A stretch of DNA of 64,000 nt from Penelope pileata (lineage: Eukaryota; Chordata; Aves; Galliformes; Cracidae): contig WBMW01000147.1 of assembly GCA_013396635.1 (NCBI GenBank), positions 625,346-689,345 on the forward strand, read 5' to 3'. Shown piece after piece: positions 51,235-62,640 of this stretch (the stretch's first letter is position 1; each line of letters starts with the position of its first letter). The position numbers and the translations under genes are program-made. Below the pieces are notes generated by a model, which did no database searches, was not told the origin of the DNA, and saw only the letters and a program-made list of their open reading frames with translations.

Positions 51235-54200
51235 TAAAATTATACCACAAATGATTTCAGAATTGGAAAACAGAAATCCTTCTGCACTGGCTGAAATGTC
51301 CAACTGGTTCGTAGCCTCAAAAATCAACATCATGATAGAAGGACAGAAAATTTGAAATAAAAAAACCAAGCACATAGGTATACAGAACAGCAAAGGACAG
51401 GTGCATCAGCAGTCTGAACAGGAGCAAACAATTGACTCATTCCCATCCTGGGTTTGAATTGCAATCAGGAAAATGAACAAGGGGACATTTTATCAGTTTT
51501 TCACAATATGCCATCTTTGTGTGATGCATGAGCCACTGGAGAAGATCATATAACCTATAACTATGTATCACATTCAACAACAAACAAGCTTTTAACTCAG
51601 TGGAAAGGGATTAAAAGCTCTGCAGATCCAAAGCATAGATCAAAGTTATATTCAGCTGCTGGGAAACATATAAATATGAGACTGCAAGCTCCACTACGGG
51701 AAATAAGAAAAAGAAACCAGGAAGACAAAAGAACACTGTTCATCACAAAAAGTGTAATGATTGTACATAAAAATAAGATTTACTCAATATCTTTGTTAGG
51801 AGTTGAAAAAGATTCAGCAACAACCAAAAATAAGGGTTTTATTTATTATTGAAACTCTATTAGCACCTGACCCTACTACTCTAGTTTAAAACTGAACTTT
51901 CATGTAGATTGTCCTGTAGATTCGCAGTAGATCCCAGTAATAACAAAAATGGGAATAAATCAGTGAAAAAATCAACAGTAAATAGCTACATGTATATAAC
52001 CAGAGCTACACAAAAGCCAAGAAGACTATTTCAAAAAGAGGCCAGATTGCGTCCATTTGTGGAGATTACAAACATTACAAATCTCCTTTCCATGAAAAAC
52101 TAAAGCAAGTGTAAAGACCTGAAGTCTTAACTCTGCTCAAGTCAAGCAGCATCTCCGTAGCAACTCCACTGGGCACTGAGATGTACCCCACCGCTGAACG
52201 ATGGCCCACAGCCTGATACAAAATCATGGCCATCCTTCAAGGAGCGCAGTGTGACAGCAGTGGCATTTATAGGACAAGACATTATCAATAAGTGTCATAG
52301 AGTGAATGAAACGTACCTTAGCAAGTAAAAAACTGCACGTGAAAGATGGCTGCAAACCCTCCAGGGACTGCTTAGCACTTAATGGAGAGCCAGAAAGCTG
52401 GAATGCTGGTTTTAACCTTGCATTTGTGATACACAGCAACCTGTCTTCAGATGATCCAGGGCAGAAGATGTAGGGAAGGACAAACAGTTTTTAAATCTAG
52501 TCAACCCCAATAGATCATACAAAGATACTGACAGCAAGCCTCTTGTTACAATGGTTTCCATAGAAATAATAAGCTTTGGGGACTGAAAATGCTGTAAGGC
52601 TTACTTTTTCTTTTTCTATTCTCTACAATAGTGGTTTGTTTTTACTGATCTACTCTGAGCGGTCCTTTTACCAGTTCCCTGCCTCAGCGAGAGGACAGCA
52701 CAATGTCACAGCTCTCCTTGCTGCACCAAAGTGGAGCTCTCAGCACCACACGGCTTTGCTTCCTTGTCCCAGAAGGCAGAGGCAGACAAGGCTGCCGAGC
52801 CCCCAGGCACAGGCAGCCCTGGAGCATCCTACTGCCCTGGAGACAGCATGAAACATGAGCTCATGACATGAGCTTCCACATCCCGTGTTCCATCCATTTG
52901 CTGCTCCCCACACTACTTCCTCTGTCTTCCACAAACATTCAAAGGCCACCAACTTCTCTGATGGAGTATGAAACCACAGCAGCAGTTTTTGGATGAAATG
53001 GAGGGAAAAGGCATCAGCATGCAATCTTGAGTGTCACTGCATGGAGCTGGGGGATGGAGCTGAAGAGCTTTTCAGAGCACTCCTGATTTGATTGAACTAA
53101 TTCTGCCAGCAAGCCTGGGCTGACACAACTACACAAGACAGCTAACATGTCACCCCTTCAACTGCAATTTACAGCTGGCCAATGCCCTGATACCATAAGC
53201 CCGGCACTCATCACTAGTGCTCCCTCCACTACAGACAGCACAGACATCTCCCACCACACCCACAGCAGACAAAGAGGAGACATCCACTCTAGCAAACCTG
53301 TGGAAGCCCGCATCTCCTAGTCCAGACAATGCTTTAATTCACATCAGATGCAGAACTGCTTCAATCTGAGTGTGAGATCCCTGAAAGTGGAGTGTCTATA
53401 GTCACTTGCCAAGACAAGTGGCACAACAGCAGTGCTGACAGCACTTAGCACACGGTGTATTAGAGTCCCCAAGTCTCAAATGTAACTGGTAAATTAACTT
53501 GTAGTCTGCTTTGCCAAGGATGGTCTTTCACAAAGACCATATGCAGGAGAATCCTTGAGCAAGGTGAACATTAAGCACAGCTGGCCAGGACAAGGGAGGC
53601 ATGTCCACAGCAGTGACAGTGACAACCTGGCAGCCTCCAGGGGCCAGAGGCTTCCCTCAGGCCACTGCTGCTCCACAGAAACTGTGCAGGCAGGGATGGA
53701 CCTGCTGTCCTCAGTAGGGGACTCCCAGAAAGTCTCCATTTTGGCAGGTAATGAGATTGCACTCTTTCACTAGAGTAGGATATCTCCTTGAGCCATTGCT
53801 CAGGGACATAAGAAGTCAGCACAAGTACCGAGCTTTCTGAGGGGCAAACACCAAGGCAACAAGCAATTTAAGGAAGGGTATACATAAACCTGTATGCATG
53901 GGGTCTGAGGTAACCTGGCACAAATGGTCTCGCTCCAGACATGAGTCACAATGAAAGTGTTCAAAATAACCTGTACAGCAGCCTTCAATTGCCATGGTGA
54001 TAAATGTTTCCCAATGTCTAAGAGCAGCTGAGTCCTGAACTCCATACACCTCATTCGCTAACAAAAGCATTCATTATATTGGGGAAAAAAAAAATCACAA
54101 ATGAATTGTGGCCATTTTAAGCCTTCCTCAGATCAAGGGCTGATTTACGCACTCTCCTTTCAATGGGCAGTACTGTGCTCCCAGTGCTGTTAATTCAGAA

Positions 54201-56104
54201 GATGGAGCTCGCTTGCTTTTTTTTTGCTTCACAATTCAGTAGGCAAGGGAAAGACAGATTCTCTGAGACAGTGTTACTTTTTCTGCCAGGAGTTATCTAT
54301 TCGCAGAAGTGGGTCAACTTTCTCTTGGTGGACATGTTAGTGTGCGAGTGCCTAGCAGCACTGCCTGCGAATTTGTGTCCGCTCCGCGTGTGGAGGAACC
54401 TCTGCACATAACTATTTATGGCAGCCAAGTGTTTCATGAATTGCAGCAAGTTAACCACAAGGGGATGATGACATTTGGAGACAGGGCAGGATGAATTCTG
54501 GCTCGCAGACAAAAAGTCAGGTTAAAAATACAGAATGCGGAAGCAAACCTAGCCAGTCGCTGCTAATTCGCAGGAAAACTGGATACACGGCCCAAAACCT
54601 TGCCGGCTCCACACAAACAATGCTGTATGTTTTGCAGTGGGACACATTACAGCATTTTCACCAGTTCAAGCATCTCACCCATCAATGAGATCCACCATTG
54701 TCCACCCTGCTCCCAGAGCGCACCCAAACAAAACCCTGAGGGGATAGCACTAGCAGACCCTGCCACAGACACATCTGGTGTGAGCTGCGAGCAAGGCCAA
54801 AGCCCAACTCCTGCCATGGCAGGCCTCAACCTGGGCCTCCTCCTCACCACCTCCATGGCAGCCTTGTCCCCACAGAAGTGTTGACCCTCAAGCTTACAGA
54901 GACAACACTTCTGGTAGGCCTCGCCCACGTTAGTGCTCATGCCCCTCATCTCTTCACACACACCCACTGCAACACCTGCCAAGGCTGCATTTTGGGTTCC
55001 CATGCCTGCCACTTAATTAGATCACCACTTAATTTGATCCTCAGTTTTATTTGATGAAATGCCTCCAGAGGACCAAATCATTTTCATGTAACCAACACAA
55101 TTTAATCCCCTTATTTTGATTGCTTTTGACAAGTGTAAGTGGATAATTCCATCTTAGGCCCATAGAAAATTGCCTTTTAATCAATACAAGTTTTTTTTTC
55201 CTTCAACAAGACAGCTGAGAACAAGACAACTCTTCAGAAAATTAAAAGAAAATTGGAAAGTACTACTACAGAGACCACATTTCCAGACATGGCCCAATAT
55301 CAGTATCTTGTGCAAGTTTCTTGAGCTTTGTTTTCAGGGACCCTGAAGTTTGAGAGCTTAACACACTCAGTGTCCCAGCCAGAAGCCCAGAGCAGACAAC
55401 GACAAAGGTGCCTCCAGCTGAGCACTCCATGGCTGAAGCCCCTTGGATAAGAAGCTGAAGGCTGCTGGCTACAGGAAACTCAAGCTGTACTCCTAGCGTG
55501 CAAGACATCAGCATTTATAAACCTATTAGCAGAACTCAGTGAACTCACAGAAGTTGAAAACAGTAGCTCCTCCCTAGGCTAAATGTAAGACTTCTGCAGA
55601 GTTTCCCTATTTAATCACAAGGACCTTGTACATACTGGCCTACAATATCAAGAATACTAACATGCTAAATACAGCAGTATCAGGAAAATTTAAAACAAGG
55701 TTTAGAGAACAAAAAGTGTTCTTGATATAAGAAAGATATCAATTGGCAATATAATCAAAACGGCTTCACAGCTTAAGCACAGCAGAGCTCCAATACATCT
55801 TCATCACAGAGAACGTGGCTTTCTCTGACCGAGGCCACCATGCCCAGCTGGTGTGGGGACTGCAAGCGGGTGACACCTGACTTGTACTGGGAAAAGTGAT
55901 CTTCCTGTCTTTCATCAGTGGTAGCACAGATGCACTGGAAGAGCAGAATATGTTCACCACAGCTCCTCTAGTAGGATTGGTCTCACCTGACTTTAGATGG
56001 CTGCATATGAACTAATCATCCAGGCCTCCTTCCCATCAGCAGAAAGAGCACATACAGTACACAATGATTCTCCCTCTAAAACAGACATGGACATTTCAAT
56101 GTCG

Positions 56105-56206
56105 TGATTGATATCACCCTTCTTCACGTGGCCAATAAATGAAGCCCAAGGAGAGTGATTGATACCACCCTTCTTCACACGGCCAATAAATGAAGCCCAA
56201 GGAGAC
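56105..56206 (-). repeat. 51-bp tandem duplication, in frame in a short ORF
   Basis: Two adjacent copies, 56105-56155 and 56156-56206, differ at only a few positions (GATATC/GATACC, CACGTG/CACACG). Read on the minus strand in the open frame ending at 55993, each codes 17 residues of the form SPWASFIG-x-VKKG-x-INH. The ORF is only 97 codons from its Met and matches no family I know. Confidence 0.9.
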
Positions 56207-59200
56207 ACAGGTGTTACAGTCTGTACTGTAGATACCTCAACTTGAATCTGATGAACCTCATCTTTTCCTTCGCATGTTCTCATCTCAAAGGTCTCATTAA
56301 CACATCACAGTAAATAATACGTATATTGATTATAAATATGCTAATAAAAACAAAGGACTTTGGCCTAAAGGGTACGTGAAGAAGAAGTAAGTATAGAGTG
56401 GCTGCACATCTGATCAATATCAACCCACAGGGAACAGCTATTTCTCTTTGCCACCACTTTAAATGTAATATATTGTACCCTCTAGGTAAATATGTGGACA
56501 TTTACAAGTGGGAATCAATAGAACTAGAGCTTTTCCCACCCCCTCACCCAGAGAGACCATTCTTCTTCGCTTGGAGCAGACAGCGGCGATAGGCCATAAA
56601 TTAATGTCTATGCTATGGTAGGCTATCTGCTGTGTCCACTGCTTGGCTCCACATCTCTCTGACCACTTTTCAATGTTGATGCTTTTAAGAATGATTCTTT
56701 TTAGGAACCTATTCATGTTGATAAAGAAATACGTAAGCATTTCATCCAAATGGTAAAAAAGTCAAAGAGACAATGGCAACAGCCTGACCCATTTTGGGAA
56801 CCCAGAGCAAACAGTTTCAGTGGCACATGAATGAGAAGTTCAGATGATAAAATTCACTTGACGGCAGGGGCAGGGGGACTAAAGCCCAAAAACTTTCCAT
56901 GCATGCACTGGATTTTGTCCCAGACACATCAACAGCTAGCAATCTGTATCACTCCAGGCTTGCGCGTAGGCGAGGAAAGCCACAACATGCGCTCACCCAT
57001 GTCTCACGGCAGCCTTACACCAGACTGGCAGAACTCACACCCTGCCTGCCTGCAAGACTCACAAGCCACCTGGACTGACTTGTATGGAGCAACCATCAGC
57101 AGGAATGACCGAATTGTTCTGTACTGACAACAAGAGCACAATGGCTTTCTCCATCTCTCCCAGATATACACATAAACCCTACCAAAGCCAACTGCGCTCC
57201 TTTAGATTGTTATTGGATAAACAGTTGTTCCAGTTACATCTAGAGGAGGCTAAAATTAATGGGAACTGTTACTCTACTTCAGGGAGCTTTGAGCTCCTCC
57301 CAATGTTCCCACATGCCTTAAAGTCCAGGGATATATCTCATGGGACCTGAAGGCTTATTCCAGACTCTGGGTCATGTCAGTATCACCCAGCATAGGTGCC
57401 TTTGCTGTTTTGTTGTTGGTTTTGGTTTTTTTTTCCCCCCTCCAGGGATTTTTGGAAACTTTATTCTGGCAGAAACCAGGCAGTAGCAATGGCAATAGCT
57501 CCAGCTGGGCTGCCTAACCTGGAAGTCCAGAAAGACTACGCACATGCACAGAGCCTCCTGCCATGTATGCAAAGCAAAGCCAAAGCACTCACAAACACAA
57601 CACAGCAGCTGTGCTACAGTATCTGTCCTGGATGAAGGGGCAGATTCACAGGAACTGTGGCATGTCATTCAACATGGATGTGACTAGCCAGATACCATCA
57701 TGCAGTTCGGAGGTGCCCATATCCCTGCCATCAAGACTCCAAGTTCCCATGTCACTAAGTGGAGAATGAAAAGACAATTTACCTTCTGACCAAACAGACA
57801 TTCTCCTGGCTTTTAGAAGAATATCCAGAACTGTGTAAGATTACACATGTCATCTAATATTAGCTATTTTCACACTATCAGTTATGCTTATTACCTTATC
57901 ATCCATGAGCAGATACTCAGTCATCAGGTTTCAGTTACTGGCGTCCAAAAAGCCAGTTCATACAAGTCAACAGACTTCAAAGAAGATAAGGGAAGGTGGA
58001 CCACAGATTGGTCTGTGTTTTTGTTTCTTCAAACTGGTATCACTTCTACCGAATTCACCTTACAAACCTCAAGTTTAAAGTTCTTCACCTCACACCGAGC
58101 TAGGTCACTAGGACCAATAAATCAAGCCCTGGTTTACCAACTCACTTCCAAAGGACTGTTGAAGAGAAAATAAATATTTAATCCACCTTTGCTTGCTAAG
58201 ATTTCATTTAAAAGCTACTGTTCTTGGGGCATTTAACAGCTGCCACACTCTTGACTCCTTCAGAGAAGCACCCACCTGGTGAAACCGTGCTGCTGAGTAC
58301 CTAGAAGAGCAGGGCACCACATGAAGCCCAACTGACACCACTACCAGGGGCAGCACATTTCAGGACTTCCCAGCTTCCTATAATCTCCAAAAGTGCTCTA
58401 GCAGACAGCTCACCACACCTTGCCCTCACCAGTTGTCCAAGGCTTCTGCTTACTACAGACGCTAAGTCCTGCCCTATGTCTGTTTCAGATTTGGCTTCCC
58501 ACGACAAAAGAAAGTACAGGAGAGCTGTTCATCGCCGCAGTTGTGCTGGCCAGGCAGTTCCTGCTTTATTCACCAGTTAGTTATCCAGTTTTAAAGAAAT
58601 GAATAGCAAAGCAGACTGGATTTTGTAACCTGAAAACAAAAGGCCACTCTTTCTCCTCTTCCTCCCTTTCATTTTATCCCAGGGAAATAAAAATCATCAG
58701 GAAGAAGGTATGCAAAGGCTAACATGTAACCTACATAGACCGAAAGCAGAGTCAGCACCAGGAGCAATGGAAGGGAGCAGGCGCTGCAGAGGCAGCTCAG
58801 TGACAGCTCCTCCACCGACCTGACTTACCGGATTTTTTTTCCACATTCACCTGCCCTGCTCTTCCACATTGTCACGGGCTTAAATGAATTGCCACTCGGT
58901 CCCAAGCAAGCCTCCCCACCAGACTCCTTGCTGTCAGTCAAAAAGGGGCCTGATAAGCTCTGCATTTACATATGTATGCACAGGCATTTCCAAAGGCACA
59001 GTCAGGGAAACGGCCTTGCTGAATACCGATGCTATCTGAGAATGACAACTATTTAAGTCTTTTTACAGCTTCGCTACCTAAGTAGAGAGATCAGGCTTGT
59101 TTGCATCTTTCTAGGGATTATTAGCCTAGAAAGAGCAGATCGTATCTGTCCCATCCTCAGAAATGAAGCTATGCCGGTTGTAAAGAGTGAGCTTCAGTTC

Positions 59201-59479
59201 CTCCCACAGAGAGCATCATCCACAGCTCAGGCACCCCTGAACCAGAACTCACTAAAACCCACGGATGTAGTCGATAGATACCTAAGGAGGATTTGGTCTA
59301 AGGTTCAAAAACCAGAACTGCAAAGCCTTTCTGCCCCAGAGCAGCAGCAGCACACCGAGTGTCTGCCAGGTGCTCCCTGGGGCTCTGTGAACAGCAATGC
59401 TTTATGAAAAGAAAGTCATGCCAGGAGCAGAAGCTATCTGCAGGTTTACAAACAACATACTTCTGGCTTACGCAGCACT

Positions 59480-59531
59480 AAAAAAAAAAAAAAAGAAAAA
59501 AAAAAAAAAGAGAGAGAGAAGGAAAAAAAAA
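59480..59531 (+). repeat. Poly-A / GA-rich tract
   Basis: Two A-runs of about 14 separated by G, then (GA)n and another A-run. It is a polypurine simple repeat; nothing beside it identifies a retroelement source. Confidence 0.95.
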
Positions 59532-60600
59532 TAAGGATGCTTGCTGTATCCTGCAACATCTGGTGACTGGATCGCCCTTTAAACCAGCAAGCCCTGTGTG
59601 CTGGGCGAGGTGGCAGGAACATCTCCAGCTGCGAGTGGAAACATGCAGCTGTGGCAACAGGACCGAGCATGGCAAATTCACAAACACACTGCTGGAAAAC
59701 TGGGCTGATCATGTGCCCTCAGCTCTCTTGGAGCATGAGGACTTGCCATCAATTACCAAAAAAGAGGCTCAGCACTCGCTGTTCCCACCAGGACCACCAA
59801 AAACTCTGAGCACTGAAGGCAGCTATTCGGCCAACCCATCCTGCAGCCCCATCCCAGCACCCTGCCCCTCAGCTGCAGGGGACAGCAGTCACAGGCAGCC
59901 TCTGACCCCCTCCCTGTGCCTGGAGGAGGAGGATGTGTGCCCCTACAAGAAAACACTCCTCTCTGGTTGCAAAAGAGGATTAGGAACATCAAAAGGACTC
60001 TTGTACACAACAATTAAATAGATTGGTTCCTGGTTTGACTCCAGTTAAGCCCTCTTGGCCAAACCAGGTCTTGTTAGTTTTAAAGGAATAAAAAAATCTA
60101 TTTTAAAGACATTCCAATATTATTAGTTTAATGCCTGACCACTATTTGACAACAGGAGAAAATGTGCTTGGATACAAACTGTCAGAGGAGGTTTGGCACA
60201 GTTTCACTATGGAGCTTGCTTCTAACTTTAATGACTTGGCTGAACAAAATCGTGAACACAGCGTCCCTTCGAGAGCAGCCTCATATCTGCAAAGCCACCT
60301 CCTGCTTCTGGAGAGGAGCAGGGGAACAGGGGGAAGCCAAGTTCCAGCCCTTCAAAACCGCTGGGCATGCCATGTCCAGGCAGCCTGCTCTGAGAGCCCG
60401 TGGAGCTCATGACAGGTGATGCTCCGTGGGGCAGCCCTGAATGTTAATCCGCTTCTCCCAAAATCTCCTCTAGGTTTTTATCAATCTCATCAAAACAGCA
60501 AATAAACAAGCCAGGTGTAACCCAGAGTATTTAAAGGGGGAAGAGACAGAGGAGGGAGAGGTGGGAAAATGAGTGTTTAACTCTGAAAACACATGCTGCC

Positions 60601-60636
60601 TTTTTTTTTTTTTTCTGGGGGGGGGGGGGGAAGGGG
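60601..60636 (+). repeat. Poly-T / poly-G tract in intron 1
   Basis: Fourteen T, then CT, then fourteen G followed by AAGGGG, about 310 bases downstream of the exon 1 donor. On the transcribed (minus) orientation it reads as a C-run followed by an A-run. The G-run on the plus strand could form a quadruplex. Confidence 0.95.
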
Positions 60637-60942
60637 ATAAAAGGCAAACAAACCAAAACACAACCCTCCAGATAAAAAAGCCTCAACCCCAGACACCAGT
60701 ACCACAGCCAAGGAGCTGGGCAGAGCCCAGCAACCACCTCCAGCACATGGGTGCTCCTCCCAGCACCACCCCTGGCTGCTCTTCCACTGCCCCCCAGGGT
60801 CTCCAAGGATGGGCAGGGGTGGGGATGGCAAGGGCTCTCCCTACATGGCACCCCTCAGCCCACTGGCAGGCGGGTGGGCATGCCAAGAGGAGGTGGGCAC
60901 AGGACACGGCACCTGCTGCAAGCAGGGCTAGGAGGGGGACAA

Positions 60943-60949
60943 GCTCACC
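60943..60949 (-). other. CCDC85C: Splice donor of CCDC85C exon 1
   Basis: On the minus strand the exon ends AACG and the intron begins GTGAGC, a good match to the vertebrate donor consensus. The split codon keeps one base (G) in exon 1. In human CCDC85C, as I recall it, the next residue after the conserved PNGL-x stretch is Asp, whose codon starts with G, so phase 1 fits. Past the donor the open frame continues with unrelated Leu/Ala-rich residues, which supports the boundary. Confidence 0.88.
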
Positions 60950-61657
60950 GTTGAGACCGTTGGGGATGCTGCGGTGGTGGAGAGGCGCAGACAGGTCATC
61001 CATGGACCTCCTCATGGCCCCGGCCTTGCTGTCACCGGTCTTGTGGTGGTGGAGGTGGTGGTGGTGGTGGTCGGGGCTGCCTGCACTGCCCGTGCTGGAG
61101 GTGCTGCTCCCGTCCCCCACATCCCTGGTGGCCGAGCCACCATTGAGGTTGGTCAGGCTGGCCTGGCTGTCGATGGAGCTCCGCGAGCCGGCCCCGCTCC
61201 GCTCCTCGTCCAGCATGAGCACCATCTCCTTCAGCTCCACATTCTCCCGCAGCAGGGTCTCCTGCCTCGCCTCCAGGTCCTTCAGCTTCTGCTGGTACAT
61301 GCCCACCTCCTTCCACATCACGCTGGCCGTGTGCCTCCCGAAGCGCTGCCATTCCCTGGACAGCTTCTTGCCTTTCTGCCGGTCGTCGTCCAGGAAGCAG
61401 CATAGCTCCCGCAGCTCCTGGTTGTCGTCCTGCAACTTCTGGTTGACCTCCTTCAGACCGCGGATCTCGTGCAGGTGGAGCTGCAGCCGCCGGTTCACAT
61501 CCTTCATCAAGTTGCCGTGTTCCACCATTAAGTTCATTTTTTCATTCTCCACTTTTCTCAGTCTTTTCACCAGCTCTTCCTTGCTCCACCTCAGCATCTC
61601 ATCCTCTGAAATTTTGCTCAGGTCCTCCTTTGACCCTTCGAGGGAATTTTTTGCCAT
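60949..61657 (-). CDS. CCDC85C: CCDC85C, first coding exon (partial gene)
   Basis: Exon 1 of a CCDC85-family protein, 236 residues plus one base of a split codon. Residues 13-90 hold a conserved coiled coil (motif EEMLRWSKEEL-like at 20-29, NQELRELCCFLDDDRQKGK at 79-97). Residues 99-121 are the SREWQRFGRH region, and a second coiled coil spans about 120-153. A Ser-rich linker follows (GSRSSIDSQASL, then DVGDGSSTSSTGS), then a His-rich tract (197-205) and RRSMDDLSAPLHHRSIPNGLN (216-236). The last block, and the absence of the SPEH-type repeats I recall in CCDC85A, point to paralogue C; CCDC85B is much shorter. In mammals CCDC85C sits at apical junctions of radial glia, its loss causes hydrocephalus in the hhy mouse, and family members bind p120-type catenins. 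The start chosen is the second of two adjacent ATGs: it has A at -3 and G at +4, and gives the MAK start I recall for the human protein. The C-terminal half is not in view. Paralogue choice is from memory of the family. Confidence 0.92.
61040..61075 (-). repeat. His-coding CAC/CCACC repeat inside exon 1
   Basis: A GGTGGT-type trinucleotide tract on the plus strand encodes five His, one Leu and three His (residues 197-205) after SPD. The repeat is within the coding exon, so length changes in threes would alter the His tract without breaking the frame. Confidence 0.85.
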
Positions 61658-61660
61658 CAT
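61655..61660 (-). other. CCDC85C: Tandem ATG start of CCDC85C
   Basis: Two ATGs lie back to back in the same frame. The first (61660) has C at -3 and A at +4, a weak context. The second (61657) has A at -3 and G at +4, a strong Kozak context. Use of the second is favoured; use of the first would only add one Met. Confidence 0.7.
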
Positions 61661-61880
61661 CTGTGCCTAGGCAGCGGCTGTTCTTACAGAGTAACAACCG
61701 GTTCAGGTTATCGGGTTTATTTTTGTTCGCTTGGTTTCCTGGGACTGAAATTCACTGCAGCATCTTAGGGAAGAAATATTATAGTTCCCCGGAGAGCGCT
61801 GGACAAGGTGGAACAGCAAAGCCAGACTGGAAGATCTGCTCCCTCATAGACCCCATAATAAAAAAGCAATCCAGATGGGG
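61661..61880 (-). other. CCDC85C: Presumed 5' leader of CCDC85C
   Basis: About 220 bases between the start codon and an N-gap. It is much less CpG-rich than the sequence beyond the gap. Read on the minus strand it holds a 25-codon upstream ORF (61856 to 61779, ATG GGG ... CTA TAA) and a very short one (ATG CTG CAG TGA, near 61762). Whether the whole stretch is transcribed leader is an inference: the start site is not visible, and a CAG directly before the ATG leaves open a weak splice acceptor there. Confidence 0.45.
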
Positions 61881-62153
61881 NNNNNNNNNNNNNNNNNNNN
61901 NNNNNNNNNNNNNNNNNNNNNNNNNNNNNNNNNNNNNNNNNNNNNNNNNNNNNNNNNNNNNNNNNNNNNNNNNNNNNNNNNNNNNNNNNNNNNNNNNNNN
62001 NNNNNNNNNNNNNNNNNNNNNNNNNNNNNNNNNNNNNNNNNNNNNNNNNNNNNNNNNNNNNNNNNNNNNNNNNNNNNNNNNNNNNNNNNNNNNNNNNNNN
62101 NNNNNNNNNNNNNNNNNNNNNNNNNNNNNNNNNNNNNNNNNNNNNNNNNNNNN
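61881..62153. other. Assembly gap (273 N)
   Basis: Run of N immediately upstream of the CCDC85C leader. The right flank starts in extremely CpG-dense sequence, so the gap probably hides GC-rich promoter sequence that was hard to sequence. The true length is unknown. Confidence 0.99.
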
Positions 62154-62640
62154 CCGCCGGCTCGGGTTACCGGGGCCGCGGCCGCGCAGCCAATGCGGGG
62201 CCGCCTGGCGCCTTCAAACGGCAGGTACAAAGGGATGGCTCCCGCCCTGCCTGCCTGCCTGCTGCGGCCGCGCTGTCTCCATCTCCCACCCCTGTTTGTC
62301 TATTTTTATTTTTTTTCTCCTCTTTTCCTGGGAAGCAGCAGCAGTCCGGGGAAGGGCGGGGCCGGGCAGGCAGGAAGAGGAGCCCGCCGTGCCGCCCGGG
62401 GAAGCGGCGCCGGAGCAGCCCCGGCCCCACTGCCGCCGGGAGCAGCGGCAGAGCTCCATGTCTCTCCCGAGCCGCCTTTGTGTCCGCTGCCCGCCGGGGT
62501 CTGCGGGTCGAACGGCTCCAGCACCCTGCCCACACCCCGCCCTCCAGAGCTCGGCCCCCGCTGCGGTGTGGGACGGGGCTGGCTTTAAACGCCGACAGTG
62601 CTCGTTTCTCAGTAAAATCGGCCCGGGTTTCGATAGCCTT
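62154..62640 (-). promoter_or_regulatory. CpG island, likely CCDC85C promoter
   Basis: Dense CpG sequence; about 12 CpG occur in the first 70 bases after the gap, including a NotI-type GCGGCCGC. It contains a CCAAT pentamer (62190-62194, plus-strand reading) and a Sp1-type GC box GGGCGGGG (62354-62361). A pyrimidine-rich AT stretch at about 62298-62330 interrupts it. The position just upstream of a first coding exon on the minus strand suggests the gene's promoter. The CCAAT box reads in the plus direction, so bidirectional activity is possible. No start site can be placed. Confidence 0.7.

Larger units (their letters stand above)
51235..60600. other. Unique intron sequence up to the exon 1 side
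   Basis: Holds the 51-bp tandem duplication (56.1 kb) and a polypurine tract (59.5 kb). Short open frames only. Confidence 0.6.
1..60948 (-). other. CCDC85C: CCDC85C intron 1 (at least 60.9 kb, 3' end outside window)
   Basis: Everything left of the exon 1 donor is read as intron. I looked on the minus strand for the conserved downstream peptide of the family (an IRQLE-type third coiled coil, a FRTLRKG/YHSESQLASLP block and a KVLEVHENLD block) and did not recognise any of them, nor any other conserved protein. Open frames in this span are short and show no family signature. A small missed exon, or an unrelated gene lying inside the intron, cannot be fully excluded by eye. Confidence 0.7.

Noticed and set aside
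60683..60948. Continuation of the CCDC85C frame past residue 236
   Set aside because: A consensus donor ends the exon at 60949 and the following Leu/Ala/Pro-rich residues do not match the family.
60573..61670. 365-codon open frame on the plus strand, the longest ungapped frame in the window
   Set aside because: It lies antisense to CCDC85C exon 1, its product is a low-complexity Ser/Arg/Trp-rich string, and it runs through the poly-T/poly-G tract. It is a shadow of the real exon.
61661..61690. Splice acceptor directly before the CCDC85C ATG
   Set aside because: A CAG is present but the preceding stretch is not a good pyrimidine tract, so a continuous leader is simpler.
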